From NCBI GenBank assembly GCA_016192455.1, contig JACPUC010000012.1:1-64000 (forward strand): a stretch of 64,000 bases of DNA, in the 5' to 3' direction. Under the pieces are notes generated by a model. It was not told where the DNA came from, made no database searches, and saw only the letters and a program-made list of their open reading frames with translations. Positions 40,841 to 50,720 of this stretch are shown in pieces. The stretch is from Candidatus Tectimicrobiota bacterium. Lineage in GTDB: Bacteria > JACPUC01. The position numbers and the translations under genes are program-made. The first letter of the stretch is position 1; every line of letters begins with the position of its first letter.

Positions 40841-42235
40841 CTACCCCTCCCGCACCTCATCGTAAACCGCCGGCAGGCCCACGTCATCCCGCGGGGTGTA
40901 GTTCTCGAACGCCGTGCTCTCCTTGTGGAAGTGCAGGGTCATGGATCCCGTGGGACCGTTCCGTTGCTTGCCGATGATGATCTGCGCCTTGCCGCGGTTC
41001 TCCTCGGTTTCGTGGTAGAACTCCTCGCGGAAGACAAACATCACCACATCGGCATCCTGCTCGATGGCGCCGGACTCGCGCAGGTCGGCAAGCTGCGGGC
41101 GCCGGTCGGTGCGCTGCTCGACGGCGCGGCTGAGCTGCGACAGCGCCACCACGGGCACCTTCAACTCTTTTGCCAGGGCCTTGAGCGAGCGGGTGATCTC
41201 CGAGACCTCGAGATGGCGCGCGTCCTCGCGGCGCCGCGAACGCATGAGCTGCAGGTAGTCGATGATCACCAGGCTCAAGCCCGGGCCGTTGTGCAGCTCG
41301 CGCTGCAGGCGGCGGCACTTGGCGCGAATCTCGAGGGCGCTCTGGGCGGGCGCGTCGTCGATGAAGATGGGCGCTTCGCTGAGGTCCGCCGCCGCGCCCG
41401 TAAGCTTCGGCCAGTCCTCCTTGCGCAGGCGACCGGCCTTCAGGCGCGAGGAGTCGATGCGCGTGCGCGAGCAGAGCAGGCGGAAGCCGAGCTGCTCCTT
41501 CGACATCTCCAGGCTGAAGAAGACGACGCCGCGCTTCGCCTCCACGCCGACGTGCTCGGCGATGTTCAGGCAGAGGGAGGTCTTGCCCATGCTGGGCCGG
41601 CCGGCAACGACGATGAGGTCGGAGGGCTGGAAGCCGTGGGTCATGTGGTCGAGGTCGTCAAACCCTGTCGGCACGCCGGTGATGTGGCTCTTGTTGGCAA
41701 CGAGCTGCTCGATGGTGCCGATGCTCTGGATCATCAGCTCGGACATGGTGCTGAAGCCAGGCCTGATCTTCTGATCGGAGAGATCGAAGATCGCCTTCTC
41801 GGCGCGGTCGAGGAGCTCATCGACATCGCCGCCCTCATCGTAGCAGTCGCCGACGATCTGCGTGGCCGCCTTGATGAGGTTGCGGAGCACGGCGCGTTCT
41901 TTGACGATGCGGGCGTAGTACGTGATGTTCGCGGCGGTGGGGATGCTGTCGGCGAGGGTGGCGAGGTAACTGACGCCGCCGACCTCCTCGAGCGCGCCGC
42001 TCTTCCCCAACCGATCGCTGATGGTGATAAGGTCGATCGGCTCGTTCTTCTCGAAGAGCGAGACGGCGGCGGCGAAGATTCGGCGATGAGCCTCGCGATA
42101 GAGATCGCCGTCAGAGAGGATGTCGAGGACCTTGGCGATGGCGTCTTGATCGATGAGGAGCGCCCCGAGGACGCACTGCTCGGCTTCGAGGTTTTGCGGC
42201 GGCAGCTTATGGAGTCCCAGATTTGGCGCCTCCAC
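40841..42235 (-). CDS. dnaB: replicative DNA helicase DnaB
   Basis: The 464-residue hexameric helicase unwinds DNA at the fork. The N-terminal domain starts PPQNLEAEQCVLGALLID, Walker A is AGRPSMGKTS, Walker B is LSLVIIDYLQLM, and ALSQLSRAVEQR and the arginine-finger region follow. There is no intein. The GTG at 42235 is preceded by AGAAGGAA. It follows rplI, a widely conserved arrangement. Confidence 0.97.
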   Translation of the reverse strand: MEAPNLGLHKLPPQNLEAEQCVLGALLIDQDAIAKVLDILSDGDLYREAHRRIFAAAVSLFEKNEPIDLITISDRLGKSGALEEVGGVSYLATLADSIPTAANITYYARIVKERAVLRNLIKAATQIVGDCYDEGGDVDELLDRAEKAIFDLSDQKIRPGFSTMSELMIQSIGTIEQLVANKSHITGVPTGFDDLDHMTHGFQPSDLIVVAGRPSMGKTSLCLNIAEHVGVEAKRGVVFFSLEMSKEQLGFRLLCSRTRIDSSRLKAGRLRKEDWPKLTGAAADLSEAPIFIDDAPAQSALEIRAKCRRLQRELHNGPGLSLVIIDYLQLMRSRRREDARHLEVSEITRSLKALAKELKVPVVALSQLSRAVEQRTDRRPQLADLRESGAIEQDADVVMFVFREEFYHETEENRGKAQIIIGKQRNGPTGSMTLHFHKESTAFENYTPRDDVGLPAVYDEVREG

Positions 42236-42372
42236 GCTCGTTTCCTTCTTTCGGCTTCCTCTCCGAGCCGGAGCGGGACGGCCTCTGCGGCGTTGGCGCG
42301 GTGGTCTGCGGCTCCTCCTTCGCCGGGGGGCCGCGCCCACCCCTGGCGCGGCGGCGCCGTGGCGGCGCTGCC

Positions 42373-42828
42373 TTACTCGGCTTCCTCCTCGCGCGTCACC
42401 ACAACCCGCAGCTTTGCCGTCACCTCGGGGTGGAGCTTGATCGGGACCACGGTTTCGCCCAGGGTCTTAATGGGTTCCTCGAGATCGATCCTGCGGCGGT
42501 CGATGCTGAACCCCTGGGTGGTGAGGAGTTCGGCGACATCCATGCTCGTCACCGAGCCGAAGAGCCGATCGCTTTCGCCCGTCTTGCGCACGAACGTGCA
42601 GTGGGTCTGCTCCAGGCGCGTGGCGAGGTTTGCGGCATCGGCGTAGTGCCGCTGCAGCTTCTCGCGCTTCACCTTCAGCTCACGATCGAGGGCCTGCAGG
42701 TTGGGCGTATTGGCGGGGACCGCGAGGCCGCGCGGCAGCAGGAAATTGCGGGCATAGCCGTCCTTGACGTTGACGGTGTCTCCCACCATGCCAAGCTTTC
42801 CCATGCTCTCTTTCAGGATGACCTTCAT
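42373..42828 (-). CDS. rplI: 50S ribosomal protein L9
   Basis: This 151-residue bL9 has the N-terminal RNA-binding domain (MKVILKESMGKLG, GYARNFLLPRGLAVPA), the long connecting helix (about residues 45-75) and the C-terminal domain (LFGSVTSMDVAELL onward). The start at 42828 gives the invariant MKVIL N-terminus. Confidence 0.97.
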   Translation of the reverse strand: MKVILKESMGKLGMVGDTVNVKDGYARNFLLPRGLAVPANTPNLQALDRELKVKREKLQRHYADAANLATRLEQTHCTFVRKTGESDRLFGSVTSMDVAELLTTQGFSIDRRRIDLEEPIKTLGETVVPIKLHPEVTAKLRVVVTREEEAE

Positions 42829-43188
42829 ACCTTGGATTCTCCTCGGCCGGTGCGGCATCCGCCGGCTCGCTGCCGCGCCGCCTAGTGTTACGTCACACAA
42901 ATTCCATCCTTAATCGGACGCCTTCTTCGGGCCATGTGGTGGGGGAGTTTTTGCGCAAGACCTTTGCTTCCCCACACCCCCAATCCCCGCGAGCTGCGCA
43001 GTAGCTCGCGTAGTCGGGGTGCGCGAGGAGGCGAGACTCCCTCGCAAATTCTTGCGATAGAATTTGTGAAACAGCACACTGGCCAGCCGCTCCCGCCTTC
43101 ACGTCTCGCCCCCATCGTTCGCGCCGGGCGAACAAACCCTCGTGAACGTGGCGCAGGCGCGACCTCCAACCTGCCGCCCGCTCGCGGG
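42829..43188. other. intergenic region upstream of rplI with inverted repeats
   Basis: These 360 bases hold no convincing gene. They contain a lower-GC inverted repeat (43045-43066) and a second small one around 43125 (GTTCGC / GCGAAC). A segment near 42940-42975 (minus strand: GGGGAAGCAAAGG then CTCCCCCACC) loosely resembles the flank of the palindromic elements at 21 and 6743. A promoter for rplI-dnaB is expected here, but I cannot place one with confidence. Confidence 0.45.
43045..43066. repeat. inverted repeat upstream of rplI
   Basis: CAAATTCT and AGAATTTG are perfect 8-base arms around a 6-base centre (TGCGAT). This AT-rich palindrome in a GC-rich context could be an operator or part of a dispersed element. 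Confidence 0.45.
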
Positions 43189-44142
43189 CTAGCCGCCGGG
43201 CAACGCGGGCGGACGGGGGAGGCGCCGCACATTGAACCAGCAGTCGAACACCCCCACGGCCGCCAGGACGAGGGGCGCCATGAGGAGCACCCCATAGCCG
43301 GCCGCGCGAAGCGCGCCTGGCAGGCGACTGCGGGCCAGGTAGAAGTGGGCCACGGCCAGACCGTGGAGGAAGAAGAGGAGCGCCAATACCAGGAGGACAT
43401 TGGCGGCGCCCACCCGCAGCAGCCGCACCGGCAAGAGGAGCGCCGCGCCGCTGGCGAGGCCGACGAGCAGGCTTGGCCAGGGAGCGCTCCAGAGACCGAG
43501 ATCAGGATCGCGCGGGATGCCGGCGCCGCCCCAGCGCGGCAAAATCCGCCGCACCATCAGGAGGTTGGCCGTCACGCCCGCCAGCGCTAGGCTCACCAGC
43601 AGCCCCGGCACCATCAGGCGCAGGCTCCGCCCCAGGCGAGCCGCCATCGTGCGCATCGCGGCGAGCTGCGCGTCGTTCTGCCCCACCTTCCGATAAGCCT
43701 CGAGGGTCGCCTCGAAGGTTGCTTCGATGTTGCTGGTGAGCGCCGCCAGCGGTGGCTCCTCGCTCACCACCTGAGCCACGCCGAGAAGGAGGGCGCCTGC
43801 CAGCACCACCGCCGCGACGCTGCCGCCGACTACAAGGTTCGTGGGGGCGCGCCGCTGCAGCGCCTCGCTCATCGCCACCGCCGCCACGACGTACTGCGCC
43901 GCGAAGAGGAGGGCGATGGAGCTGCCGAGCAGCAGGGTCACGCCGCCCATCGACAACAGACCGGCGATCGCGGCCACTCTCCAGCCGAAACGCAGACCAG
44001 CCAGGACGAGCGGGGTGGGGGTGAAGAGCGCCAGCAGATCACCGAGCAGCGGCAGGACCCCCGGCGCCAGGAACAGCATAAAGCTTCCGGCGGCTGTCCC
44101 TAGAATGGCACGCACCTGACCCACCGCTCCACGCCCGTCCAC
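43189..44142 (-). CDS. DUF2232 (YybS-like) multi-pass membrane protein
   Basis: This 317-residue hydrophobic protein has about eight membrane segments. A protein of this family commonly sits between rpsR and rplI in deltaproteobacteria and relatives, as here, and its fold resembles ECF-type S-components. The function is unknown. The GTG start has AGGAGG eight bases upstream. The position and topology, more than specific motifs, support the assignment. Confidence 0.75.
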   Translation of the reverse strand: MDGRGAVGQVRAILGTAAGSFMLFLAPGVLPLLGDLLALFTPTPLVLAGLRFGWRVAAIAGLLSMGGVTLLLGSSIALLFAAQYVVAAVAMSEALQRRAPTNLVVGGSVAAVVLAGALLLGVAQVVSEEPPLAALTSNIEATFEATLEAYRKVGQNDAQLAAMRTMAARLGRSLRLMVPGLLVSLALAGVTANLLMVRRILPRWGGAGIPRDPDLGLWSAPWPSLLVGLASGAALLLPVRLLRVGAANVLLVLALLFFLHGLAVAHFYLARSRLPGALRAAGYGVLLMAPLVLAAVGVFDCWFNVRRLPRPPALPGG

Positions 44143-44192
44143 CTGCGGCCTCCTGTGCGCCCCTCGGGGGAAACGCGTGCGGGGAGGCGCTG

Positions 44193-44447
44193 CTAGTGCT
44201 CGAGCGTGAACGGCATCAGCGCAATGTTCCTGGCGCGCTTCACGGCGATCGTCAGTTGCAGCTGATGGCGGCGGCAGTTGCCGGAGATGCGCCGCGGGAT
44301 GATCTTGCCCCGCTCGCTCGTCAGGTTGCGCAACCGCTTCACATCCTTGTAGTCAATGAACGGGACTTGGTCGGCGCAGAAGCGACAGATCTTGACGCGT
44401 TGAAAGCGGCGTTTCTTTTTCTTTTTCTTCGTTACCGGGATTGCCAT
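44193..44447 (-). CDS. rpsR: 30S ribosomal protein S18
   Basis: This 84-residue bS18 has a lysine-rich N-terminus ([12 protein letters not shown]) and the core [19 protein letters not shown]. It keeps a zinc-ribbon-like set (CRFC, and Cys/His of GNCRRH), the metal-binding C+ form. It lies in the rpsF-ssb-rpsR order. Confidence 0.97.
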   Translation of the reverse strand: MAIPVTKKKKKKRRFQRVKICRFCADQVPFIDYKDVKRLRNLTSERGKIIPRRISGNCRRHQLQLTIAVKRARNIALMPFTLEH

Positions 44448-44616
44448 GCCACCTACTCTCTCTCAGGCACTCCGGCAAGGAATGCCGAGAATTCCCGAGC
44501 GCTCCGGCGCCAGTTCCCTGACGCCCGCGCCTCCCAGAACAACGCACCTTCCTCGACCAGATCGCTTCCTGGGCCAGGATCCTTGGCCAGAGGATCGAGA
44601 AGATCGTCTGGCGTCC

Positions 44617-45048
44617 TTAGAACGGGATGTCATCCTCGCCGGCGGCGCGATCGTTCACCGCATCTTGGGAGGCCGCCGGGGAGGCGCCGCTGCTCTTGCC
44701 CCCGCCAGCCGCGCCCCCACCCGGGCGACCGAGGAACTGCACGTTCGACGCCACCACCTCGAGTTTGCTCCGTTTCTGGCCTTCCTGCGACTCCCACTGG
44801 CGATAGTTAAGCCGCCCCTCGACGAGGACGGGTTGGCCCTTGTTGAGGTACTCGCTGCAGTTCTCAGCGGTGCGGCCAAAGACCGTGATGTCAACAAAGC
44901 AGGGCACTTCCTTCCACTCGTCGCCCTGCTTCACCCGGTCGTTCACCGCCAGGCCGAAGCTCGTCACCGCCGTGCCGGAGGCCGTGTAGCGCAGCTCCGG
45001 GTCGCGCGTCAGGTTGCCGAGCAAGTAGACCTTGTTCAGGCTGGCCAT
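44617..45048 (-). CDS. ssb: single-stranded DNA-binding protein
   Basis: This 143-residue SSB has an OB fold ([18 protein letters not shown] to about residue 105), a Gly-rich linker, and the acidic protein-interaction tip DDIPF. GGAGAG precedes the start. The ATG overlaps the rpsF stop (TGATG), so the two are translationally coupled. Confidence 0.97.
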   Translation of the reverse strand: MASLNKVYLLGNLTRDPELRYTASGTAVTSFGLAVNDRVKQGDEWKEVPCFVDITVFGRTAENCSEYLNKGQPVLVEGRLNYRQWESQEGQKRSKLEVVASNVQFLGRPGGGAAGGGKSSGASPAASQDAVNDRAAGEDDIPF

Positions 45049-45518
45049 CAGGGGCTCTCCTCGGGGGGATCACCTGGGGCTGCCTCTTCCTCCTGCACCG
45101 AGACCACCGACGACGCCTGAGCCGCTGCTTGCCCCCCAGCCTCGCCCTGCTTCGTTGCGGCGTCCTGCGCCTCGGACACGGCGGGTCGCCCGCGCGACTT
45201 GTGCTCCTCGATCATGGCCAGCACGTCGCGCTCGCGCTCAACCCGCACCACGATGCTCTTGATGACCTGCTCGTTGATCCGGTAGAAGCGCTCGAGCTTG
45301 CTGATCTGTTCCGCCTCGCCGCGGAAGTAGGCCAGCGTATAGTAGCCATATTTGTGCTTCTTCACCATGTACGCAAGGCGTTTCTTCCCCCAAGAGTCCA
45401 CGCGCAGGACGTCCAAGTTCAGCCGCGCAAGCTCTCCCAGAATGCCGCGCGCCACCTCTTCCGCCTGCTCATCGCTCAGGTCAGAGCGCAGGATGAAAAT
45501 CGTCTCGTACAGTCGCAA
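45048..45518 (-). CDS. rpsF: 30S ribosomal protein S6, with extended C-terminus
   Basis: This bS6 protein begins [18 protein letters not shown] and has [24 protein letters not shown] and the [15 protein letters not shown] strand. The first codon is a TTG at 45518, supported by a perfect Shine-Dalgarno AAGGAGGTGA; no ATG fits. The protein (156 residues) has a non-conserved Ala/Gln/Glu-rich tail after about residue 105, as seen in some S6 proteins. Confidence 0.95.
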   Translation of the reverse strand: MRLYETIFILRSDLSDEQAEEVARGILGELARLNLDVLRVDSWGKKRLAYMVKKHKYGYYTLAYFRGEAEQISKLERFYRINEQVIKSIVVRVERERDVLAMIEEHKSRGRPAVSEAQDAATKQGEAGGQAAAQASSVVSVQEEEAAPGDPPEESP

Positions 45519-45625
45519 GGTCTCACCTCCTTCGCGGGGGGTGTCCGCCGCCGGCCGTTCCCCGGCGCGCCGCGCCGAGACGGCCTGGCCGCCCATGCGG
45601 CCGGGCGCGTCCAGCCCCCTCCGGC

Positions 45626-47602
45626 TCACTTGGCAAGGAGCGGGGCAATGACGAGCGACACCACCGACATGAGCTTGATCAAAATATTCATCGAGGGGCC
45701 GGAGGTATCCTTGAACGGGTCGCCGACGGTATCGCCGACCACGGCGGCCTTGTGGGCTTCCGACCCTTTGCCCCCAAGGTGGCCTGCCTCGATGTACTTC
45801 TTGGCATTATCCCACGCGCCGCCGCCGTTGGCCATCATCAAGGCGAGGAGCACCCCGGCGAGGGTAGCGCCGGCCAGCATGCCGCCCAATCCGTGCGGCC
45901 CCAGCAGCAACCCAACCAGGATCGGCGCCAGCACCGCCGTCAGACCGGGCAGCACCATCTCCTTCAGAGCCGAGGTGGCGCTGATCTGCACGCAGCGGGC
46001 TGAATCGGCTTTCGCCTTGCCCTCCATGAGGCCGGGGATCTCGCGGAACTGGCGGCGGATTTCCTCCACCATGGCGCCCGCCGCGCGGCCCACCGAGGTC
46101 ATCGTGAGGGCGGCGATGAAGAACGGCAGGATGCCGCCGATGAACAGCCCGATGATCACCGTCGGTTCGGTGATGTCGATGGTCTCCAGCCCGGCCACTT
46201 TGCTGTAGGCCGTGAAGAGGGCCAGGGCGGTGAGCGCCGCCGAGCCGATGGCGAACCCCTTGCCGATCGCCGCCGTGGTGTTGCCGAGGGAATCGAGCGA
46301 ATCGGTGATCTTGCGCGTCTCCGGTCCCAGCCCGGCCATCTCCGAGATGCCGCCGGCGTTATCGGCGATGGGACCATACGCATCGACCGACATCGTCACC
46401 CCCACCGTCGCCAGCATGCCGACCGCGGCAATGGCGATGCCATAGAGTCCCGCCCACTTGGCCGCGAGGAAGATGGCCAGGCAGATGACCAGCATAGGCA
46501 GGGCGGTGCTCTCCATGCCGACGGCAAGGCCGGAGATAATGTTCGTCGCCGAGCCGGTGCGCGACGCGTCGGCGATGCGCCGAATGGGCCGCGCCGAGGT
46601 GTAGTACTCGGTGATGCCGCCGATGAGGATACCGGCGAGGGTGCCGCTCAGCAGGGCCCAGAAGAGGCCGCTGCCGTTCCCCACCCCAAGGCCTGTCACC
46701 ACAAGATAGGACCCAACCAGGAAGAGCAGGGCGGCGATGAAGGTGGAGTAGCGCAGCGCCGCCGCCGGGCTCAGCTTCTCCAGGATGCGGATCGCCAGGA
46801 TGCCGATGACCGAGGCGATGAGGCCGAGCATGACGAGGAGGAGGGGGATGGCCATGTACTGCGGCGCCTGCGCTCCCATGGTCGCCCCGATGGCAATGCT
46901 GGCGACGATGGAGCCGACGTACGACTCGAAGATGTCCGCCCCCATGCCGGCGGTGTCCCCGACGCAGTCCCCCACATTGTCGGCGATGACGCCGGGGTTG
47001 CGCGGATCGTCCTCGGGGATGCCGGCCTCTAGCTTGCCGACGAGGTCGGCGCCGACGTCGGCCGACTTCGTATAGATGCCGCCTCCGACACGGGCGAAGA
47101 GGGCGATTGAGCTGGCGCCCATGGCGAAGCCGTTGATCGAGGCGGCCTGCTCGACGGTGCCGTAGAGGGCGAAGAAGATGCCGACGCCGATGAGACCGAG
47201 GCTAGCGACCGAGAGCCCCATGACGGCGCCGCCGGCGAAGGCCACGCGCAGCGCCAACCCCTGGCCCGACTCCTTGGCGGCTTGCGCGGTGCGCACGTTC
47301 GCCCGGGTCGCCGCCTTCATCCCGAAGAAGCCGGCCAGCATCGAGCAGGCGGCGCCGCTGACGAAGGCCACGGCGGTGCTCCAGCCAATGTACCACCCCA
47401 GGAGAAGGAACACGACGGCGATGAAGACGACGAGGATCGAGTACTCGCGGCGCAGGAAGACCATCGCGCCATCATGAATGGCCGCGGCGATCTCGCGCAT
47501 GCTCTCGGTCCCATCTGGCTGATGCTTAATGAACCGGTACAGGAGCCAGGCGATGATGAGACCGATCACGCCCAGCCAGGGGGCGAAGCGTACGTAAGAC
47601 AT
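45626..47602 (-). CDS. hppA: membrane-bound ion-translocating pyrophosphatase
   Basis: This 658-residue protein with about 16 helices couples pyrophosphate hydrolysis to H+ (or Na+) export. Active-site loops: [47 protein letters not shown] and the C-terminal [14 protein letters not shown]. The residue that distinguishes K+-dependence is Ala in [16 protein letters not shown], so the K+-dependent class is indicated. Proton versus sodium cannot be called. The start follows AAGGAG. It sits unusually between pth and rpsF in the ribosomal-protein run. Confidence 0.96.
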   Translation of the reverse strand: MSYVRFAPWLGVIGLIIAWLLYRFIKHQPDGTESMREIAAAIHDGAMVFLRREYSILVVFIAVVFLLLGWYIGWSTAVAFVSGAACSMLAGFFGMKAATRANVRTAQAAKESGQGLALRVAFAGGAVMGLSVASLGLIGVGIFFALYGTVEQAASINGFAMGASSIALFARVGGGIYTKSADVGADLVGKLEAGIPEDDPRNPGVIADNVGDCVGDTAGMGADIFESYVGSIVASIAIGATMGAQAPQYMAIPLLLVMLGLIASVIGILAIRILEKLSPAAALRYSTFIAALLFLVGSYLVVTGLGVGNGSGLFWALLSGTLAGILIGGITEYYTSARPIRRIADASRTGSATNIISGLAVGMESTALPMLVICLAIFLAAKWAGLYGIAIAAVGMLATVGVTMSVDAYGPIADNAGGISEMAGLGPETRKITDSLDSLGNTTAAIGKGFAIGSAALTALALFTAYSKVAGLETIDITEPTVIIGLFIGGILPFFIAALTMTSVGRAAGAMVEEIRRQFREIPGLMEGKAKADSARCVQISATSALKEMVLPGLTAVLAPILVGLLLGPHGLGGMLAGATLAGVLLALMMANGGGAWDNAKKYIEAGHLGGKGSEAHKAAVVGDTVGDPFKDTSGPSMNILIKLMSVVSLVIAPLLAK

Positions 47603-47795
47603 GCCCTCTCCTTCCTGCGCAGCGAGCAGGCGCCGCCTCTGAAATCGTCCATCCTCCGTCAGCCGCCAGGGGGCCGAACGCGGCGCCACCGCTCGGCATT
47701 CCGCCTGCAGCCGCAACGTGGGGTTCAACCCTCTGCGACGCCCTCGGCAAAGCGCGGCGCTCCGGCCGGCGCCTCACGCCACGCCACCGGGGGGG

Positions 47796-48386
47796 TCAGC
47801 CGCAGACGCTCAGGCTCCACGTCTGCTGCTCGCCCCGCTGCATGCGGTCAAGGAGCTGATACACCTCGTGCTCGGCCTGCGCCAGCACCTTGGCGAGCAG
47901 CTCGCGCTCCGCTGCGGTGAACGGCTGCAGGACATAGTCCACCGCCTCGAGGCCGGCGGGTGGCCGCCCAATTCCCAGCCGCAGCCGGTAGAAGCTGCCG
48001 CTCCCCAGGTGCTGGGTGATCGAGCGTACCCCGCGATGCCCCGCATCGCCGCCGCCCCAACGCGCCTGCAATCGTCCGAGGGCGAGATCGAGGTCGTCGT
48101 GCAGCACGAGGAGGCGTTCCGGCGCGAGCTTAAACCAGCGCGCCAGCCGCGCCACCTCCTCCCCGCAGACGTTCATGTACGCCCGCGGCGCATAGAGAAT
48201 CACTCCCAGCTCGGCGCAGCGCACAAGCTCGTACGCCCCCTGCCACCGCTCGAGCTCTCCTCGCTCGGCGGCGCCGTCGAGAAGACGCTCCAGCACCATG
48301 CGCCCGATGTTGTGCCGGGTGCGCTTGTAGCGGCGACTCGGATTTCCCAGCCCCACGACGATGGCGAGGGCTTGCTCTTGCAGCAC
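47796..48386 (-). CDS. pth: peptidyl-tRNA hydrolase
   Basis: Pth recycles peptidyl-tRNA released from stalled ribosomes. The 196-residue protein has VVGLGNPSRRYKRTRHNIG (catalytic His), the YMNVCGEEVA block and the catalytic Asp in VLHDDLDLALG, with GHRGVRSITQHLGS. The GTG at 48386 is preceded by AGGAGG at 6 bases. It follows rplY, as in many bacteria. Confidence 0.95.
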   Translation of the reverse strand: MLQEQALAIVVGLGNPSRRYKRTRHNIGRMVLERLLDGAAERGELERWQGAYELVRCAELGVILYAPRAYMNVCGEEVARLARWFKLAPERLLVLHDDLDLALGRLQARWGGGDAGHRGVRSITQHLGSGSFYRLRLGIGRPPAGLEAVDYVLQPFTAAERELLAKVLAQAEHEVYQLLDRMQRGEQQTWSLSVCG

Positions 48387-48590
48387 GACGCCCTCCTGCG
48401 CCGCGTCCAGGACCGAAGCCGCCTGGCGCTGCCCCACTGCGTGCCGCCGGCGCGTCCCCCCGGCGGCCCCGCCTTGCTCCCCCGGTCCTAGCGATGGGCG
48501 CCGCCTCTCTCCGCCTGGGGCGGCCCAGGCCCGCATGGCCGGCCGCTTCGCCGTGCACCGAGGCGCCGCCGGGCGGCCGGGCTGCTGCTT

Positions 48591-49250
48591 CTAGCCACGC
48601 CCCCCAGGCCGCGGCGCAGCCTCCTCCCCCGCGGCGGCGGCACCTTCCTCGGTGGGCGCCTCCGCTGCTGCCTCGGCGGCTTCCGGAGCCTTGACGAGTT
48701 CGGCCATCAGGCTGACCAGGGGCTCATCCTCGCCGGTGACGATGGCGATCCCCACAGGCGCGGGAAGATCGCGCACATGGAGAATCTGCCCGGTCTCCAG
48801 GGATGACACGTCGAGGTGCAGCGCCTCGGGGATGTTGCCAGGCAGGCAGCGGACCTCCACCTCCCGCAGGTGGTGGAGCAAGACGTTGCCGCGCGCCACC
48901 CCGGCGGGGGTGCCGTCCAGCACCACCGACACCATGACCTCGATCTCGCGCTGCAGGTCGATCTCCAGGAAGTCCACATGCAGGGGCGACCAGGTCAGCG
49001 GATCGAACTGCAAGGCCTTGATGAGGACCGTGCGCGCCGCCTGGGCATCTCCCTCGAACTTCAGCTCGAGGATGACATTCTCTCCCCCCTCGCGCCGCAG
49101 CCTCTGAAACTCCCGCGCCTCGACGCTGAGCGAGGTGGTCCCCTGCGCGCCGTAGCAAACGCCGGGCAGACGCCCGCTCTGGCGCAGCTTGCGGGCGACG
49201 CCCTTGCCGCTGCGCTCGCGGGCACGCGCCACTAACTCTCGCGTTTCCAT
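48591..49250 (-). CDS. rplY: 50S ribosomal protein L25/CTC family
   Basis: This bL25 of the long (CTC) type has 219 residues. The 5S rRNA-binding domain covers residues 1-95 (VARARERSGKGVARKLRQ, RLPGVCYG, ALQFDPLTWSPLHVDF), and the C-terminal beta domain covers about 96-190, followed by an Ala/Glu-rich tail. AAGGG lies eight bases before the ATG at 49250. It sits between prs and pth, the conserved order. Confidence 0.95.
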   Translation of the reverse strand: METRELVARARERSGKGVARKLRQSGRLPGVCYGAQGTTSLSVEAREFQRLRREGGENVILELKFEGDAQAARTVLIKALQFDPLTWSPLHVDFLEIDLQREIEVMVSVVLDGTPAGVARGNVLLHHLREVEVRCLPGNIPEALHLDVSSLETGQILHVRDLPAPVGIAIVTGEDEPLVSLMAELVKAPEAAEAAAEAPTEEGAAAAGEEAAPRPGGRG

Positions 49251-49336
49251 CCTCACGTCCCTTCTGCCACAATCCTCCACCGCCGTTTTCTCGGCTGTCA
49301 TGGGGCAGCACGGTTCGGGAACCATGGCGGTGCGGA

Positions 49337-50278
49337 CTAGATAAACAGCGAGCTCACCGAGTCATCAGAATGAATCCGTTTCACGGCCTCGCCGAGGAGG
49401 TGGGCTACCGAAAGCACCGTGATCTTCTTCGGCTCCGATTCCTGGTTGGCGAGCAGCGGAATCGTGTTGGTCGTCACCAGCTCGCTCAGCGCCGACTCGT
49501 TGATGCGTCCGATGGCGGGGCCGGAGAGGACCGGGTGGGTGCAGCAGGCATAGACGCTGCGCGCCCCTTCGGCAAGGAGGGCGCTGGCCGTCTCCACCAA
49601 GGTGCCGGCCGTGTCCACGATGTCATCCACCACCAGGGTGTTGCGGTTTCGCACCTCGCCGATGATGCGCATGACCTTCGCGACGTTCTTCTCTTCCCGG
49701 CGCTTGTCCACGATGCCGAGCGAGCAGCCGAGCCGCTTGGCGAAGGCCCGGGCGCGCTCCACGCCGCCGGCATCGGGGGCGATCACCACGAGGTTGTCAA
49801 ACTTGTAACTCCGGATATGCTCGACCAGGACGGGTGAGGCAAAGAGGTGATCGACCGGGATATTGAAGAACCCCTGGATCTGGCCCGCATGCAGGTCCAT
49901 GGTCAGGATGCGTTGGGCGCCCGCCGTCGACAAGAGGTCCGCCACCAGCTTGCCGGTAATCGGCACGCGCGGCTGGGACTTGCGATCCTGCCGACCGTAG
50001 GCGAAGTACGGCAGCACCGCGGTGATGCGCTCCGCCGAGGCGCGCTTGCAGGCGTCGAGGATGATGAGCAGCTCCATGAGGTGCTCGTTCGGCGGGTAGC
50101 AGATGGACTGCACGAGGAAGACATCGCAGCCGCGGATGTTTTCCTGAATCTGGACGAAGACCTCGCCATCGCTGAAGTTCACGATCTCAAGCTGGCCGAG
50201 GGGAATGCCGAGGTAGCTGGCGATCTCGCTGGCGAGGACTCGACTGGCTCGCCCTGAGAAGACCTTCAACTGCTTCAT
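49337..50278 (-). CDS. prs: ribose-phosphate pyrophosphokinase
   Basis: Prs makes PRPP from ribose-5-phosphate and ATP for nucleotide, histidine and tryptophan synthesis. The 313-residue class I enzyme shows FSDGEVFVQIQENIRG, the ATP loop YFAYGRQDRK, DLHAGQIQGFFNIPVDHL, and the PRPP-binding VVDDIVDTAGT. The start at 50278 gives the normal MKQLKVFSG N-terminus. Confidence 0.97.
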   Translation of the reverse strand: MKQLKVFSGRASRVLASEIASYLGIPLGQLEIVNFSDGEVFVQIQENIRGCDVFLVQSICYPPNEHLMELLIILDACKRASAERITAVLPYFAYGRQDRKSQPRVPITGKLVADLLSTAGAQRILTMDLHAGQIQGFFNIPVDHLFASPVLVEHIRSYKFDNLVVIAPDAGGVERARAFAKRLGCSLGIVDKRREEKNVAKVMRIIGEVRNRNTLVVDDIVDTAGTLVETASALLAEGARSVYACCTHPVLSGPAIGRINESALSELVTTNTIPLLANQESEPKKITVLSVAHLLGEAVKRIHSDDSVSSLFI

Positions 50279-50609
50279 GCTCTTACCCCCAGCAGGAAAG
50301 GCCGCTTCGCGCTCTCGACCTCTCGTCCTCCCCACCCCGGCTTGCCCTCGCTCGTCCGCTGGAGCCGAGAGCCCGGGCGAAGCGCCACCCCGCCCCGCTC
50401 CCGCCTGCTGCCGGCCGCGCCCGCCGCTTTCCGGCCCGATCTCCACCCAGAAACGCCCGCCTCCCTCGTTCCACCGCGGACAGCGCGCCGCTTCTCCCGG
50501 CTGGTCTCCAGCTTCCCCGGAGGCCGAGAAAGGCTTGCTGCTCACACTCCAAGCGCTAGCTCCATGATGGCGGAAAAGGTCGCACGTAGGGGCTACGCAA
50601 GAGGGAAGG

Positions 50610-50684
50610 TGGCTGGGGCGGGAGGATTCGAACCTCCGAATGCAGGATCCAAAGTCCTGTGTCTTACCGCTTGACGACGCCCCA
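50610..50684 (-). tRNA. tRNA-Gln (anticodon UUG)
   Basis: The minus strand folds as a cloverleaf. The acceptor stem is TGGGGCG / CGCCCCA with discriminator G and an encoded CCA. The anticodon loop is CTTTGGA (anticodon TTG) in a CAGGA / TCCTG stem, and the T loop is GTTCGAATC in a GGAGG / CCTCC stem. The tRNA-Gln between ispE and prs is a conserved arrangement. Confidence 0.97.
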
Positions 50685-50720
50685 CCGGTATGGTCAACGA
50701 TGGGCTGTGGAACGCGGCGC

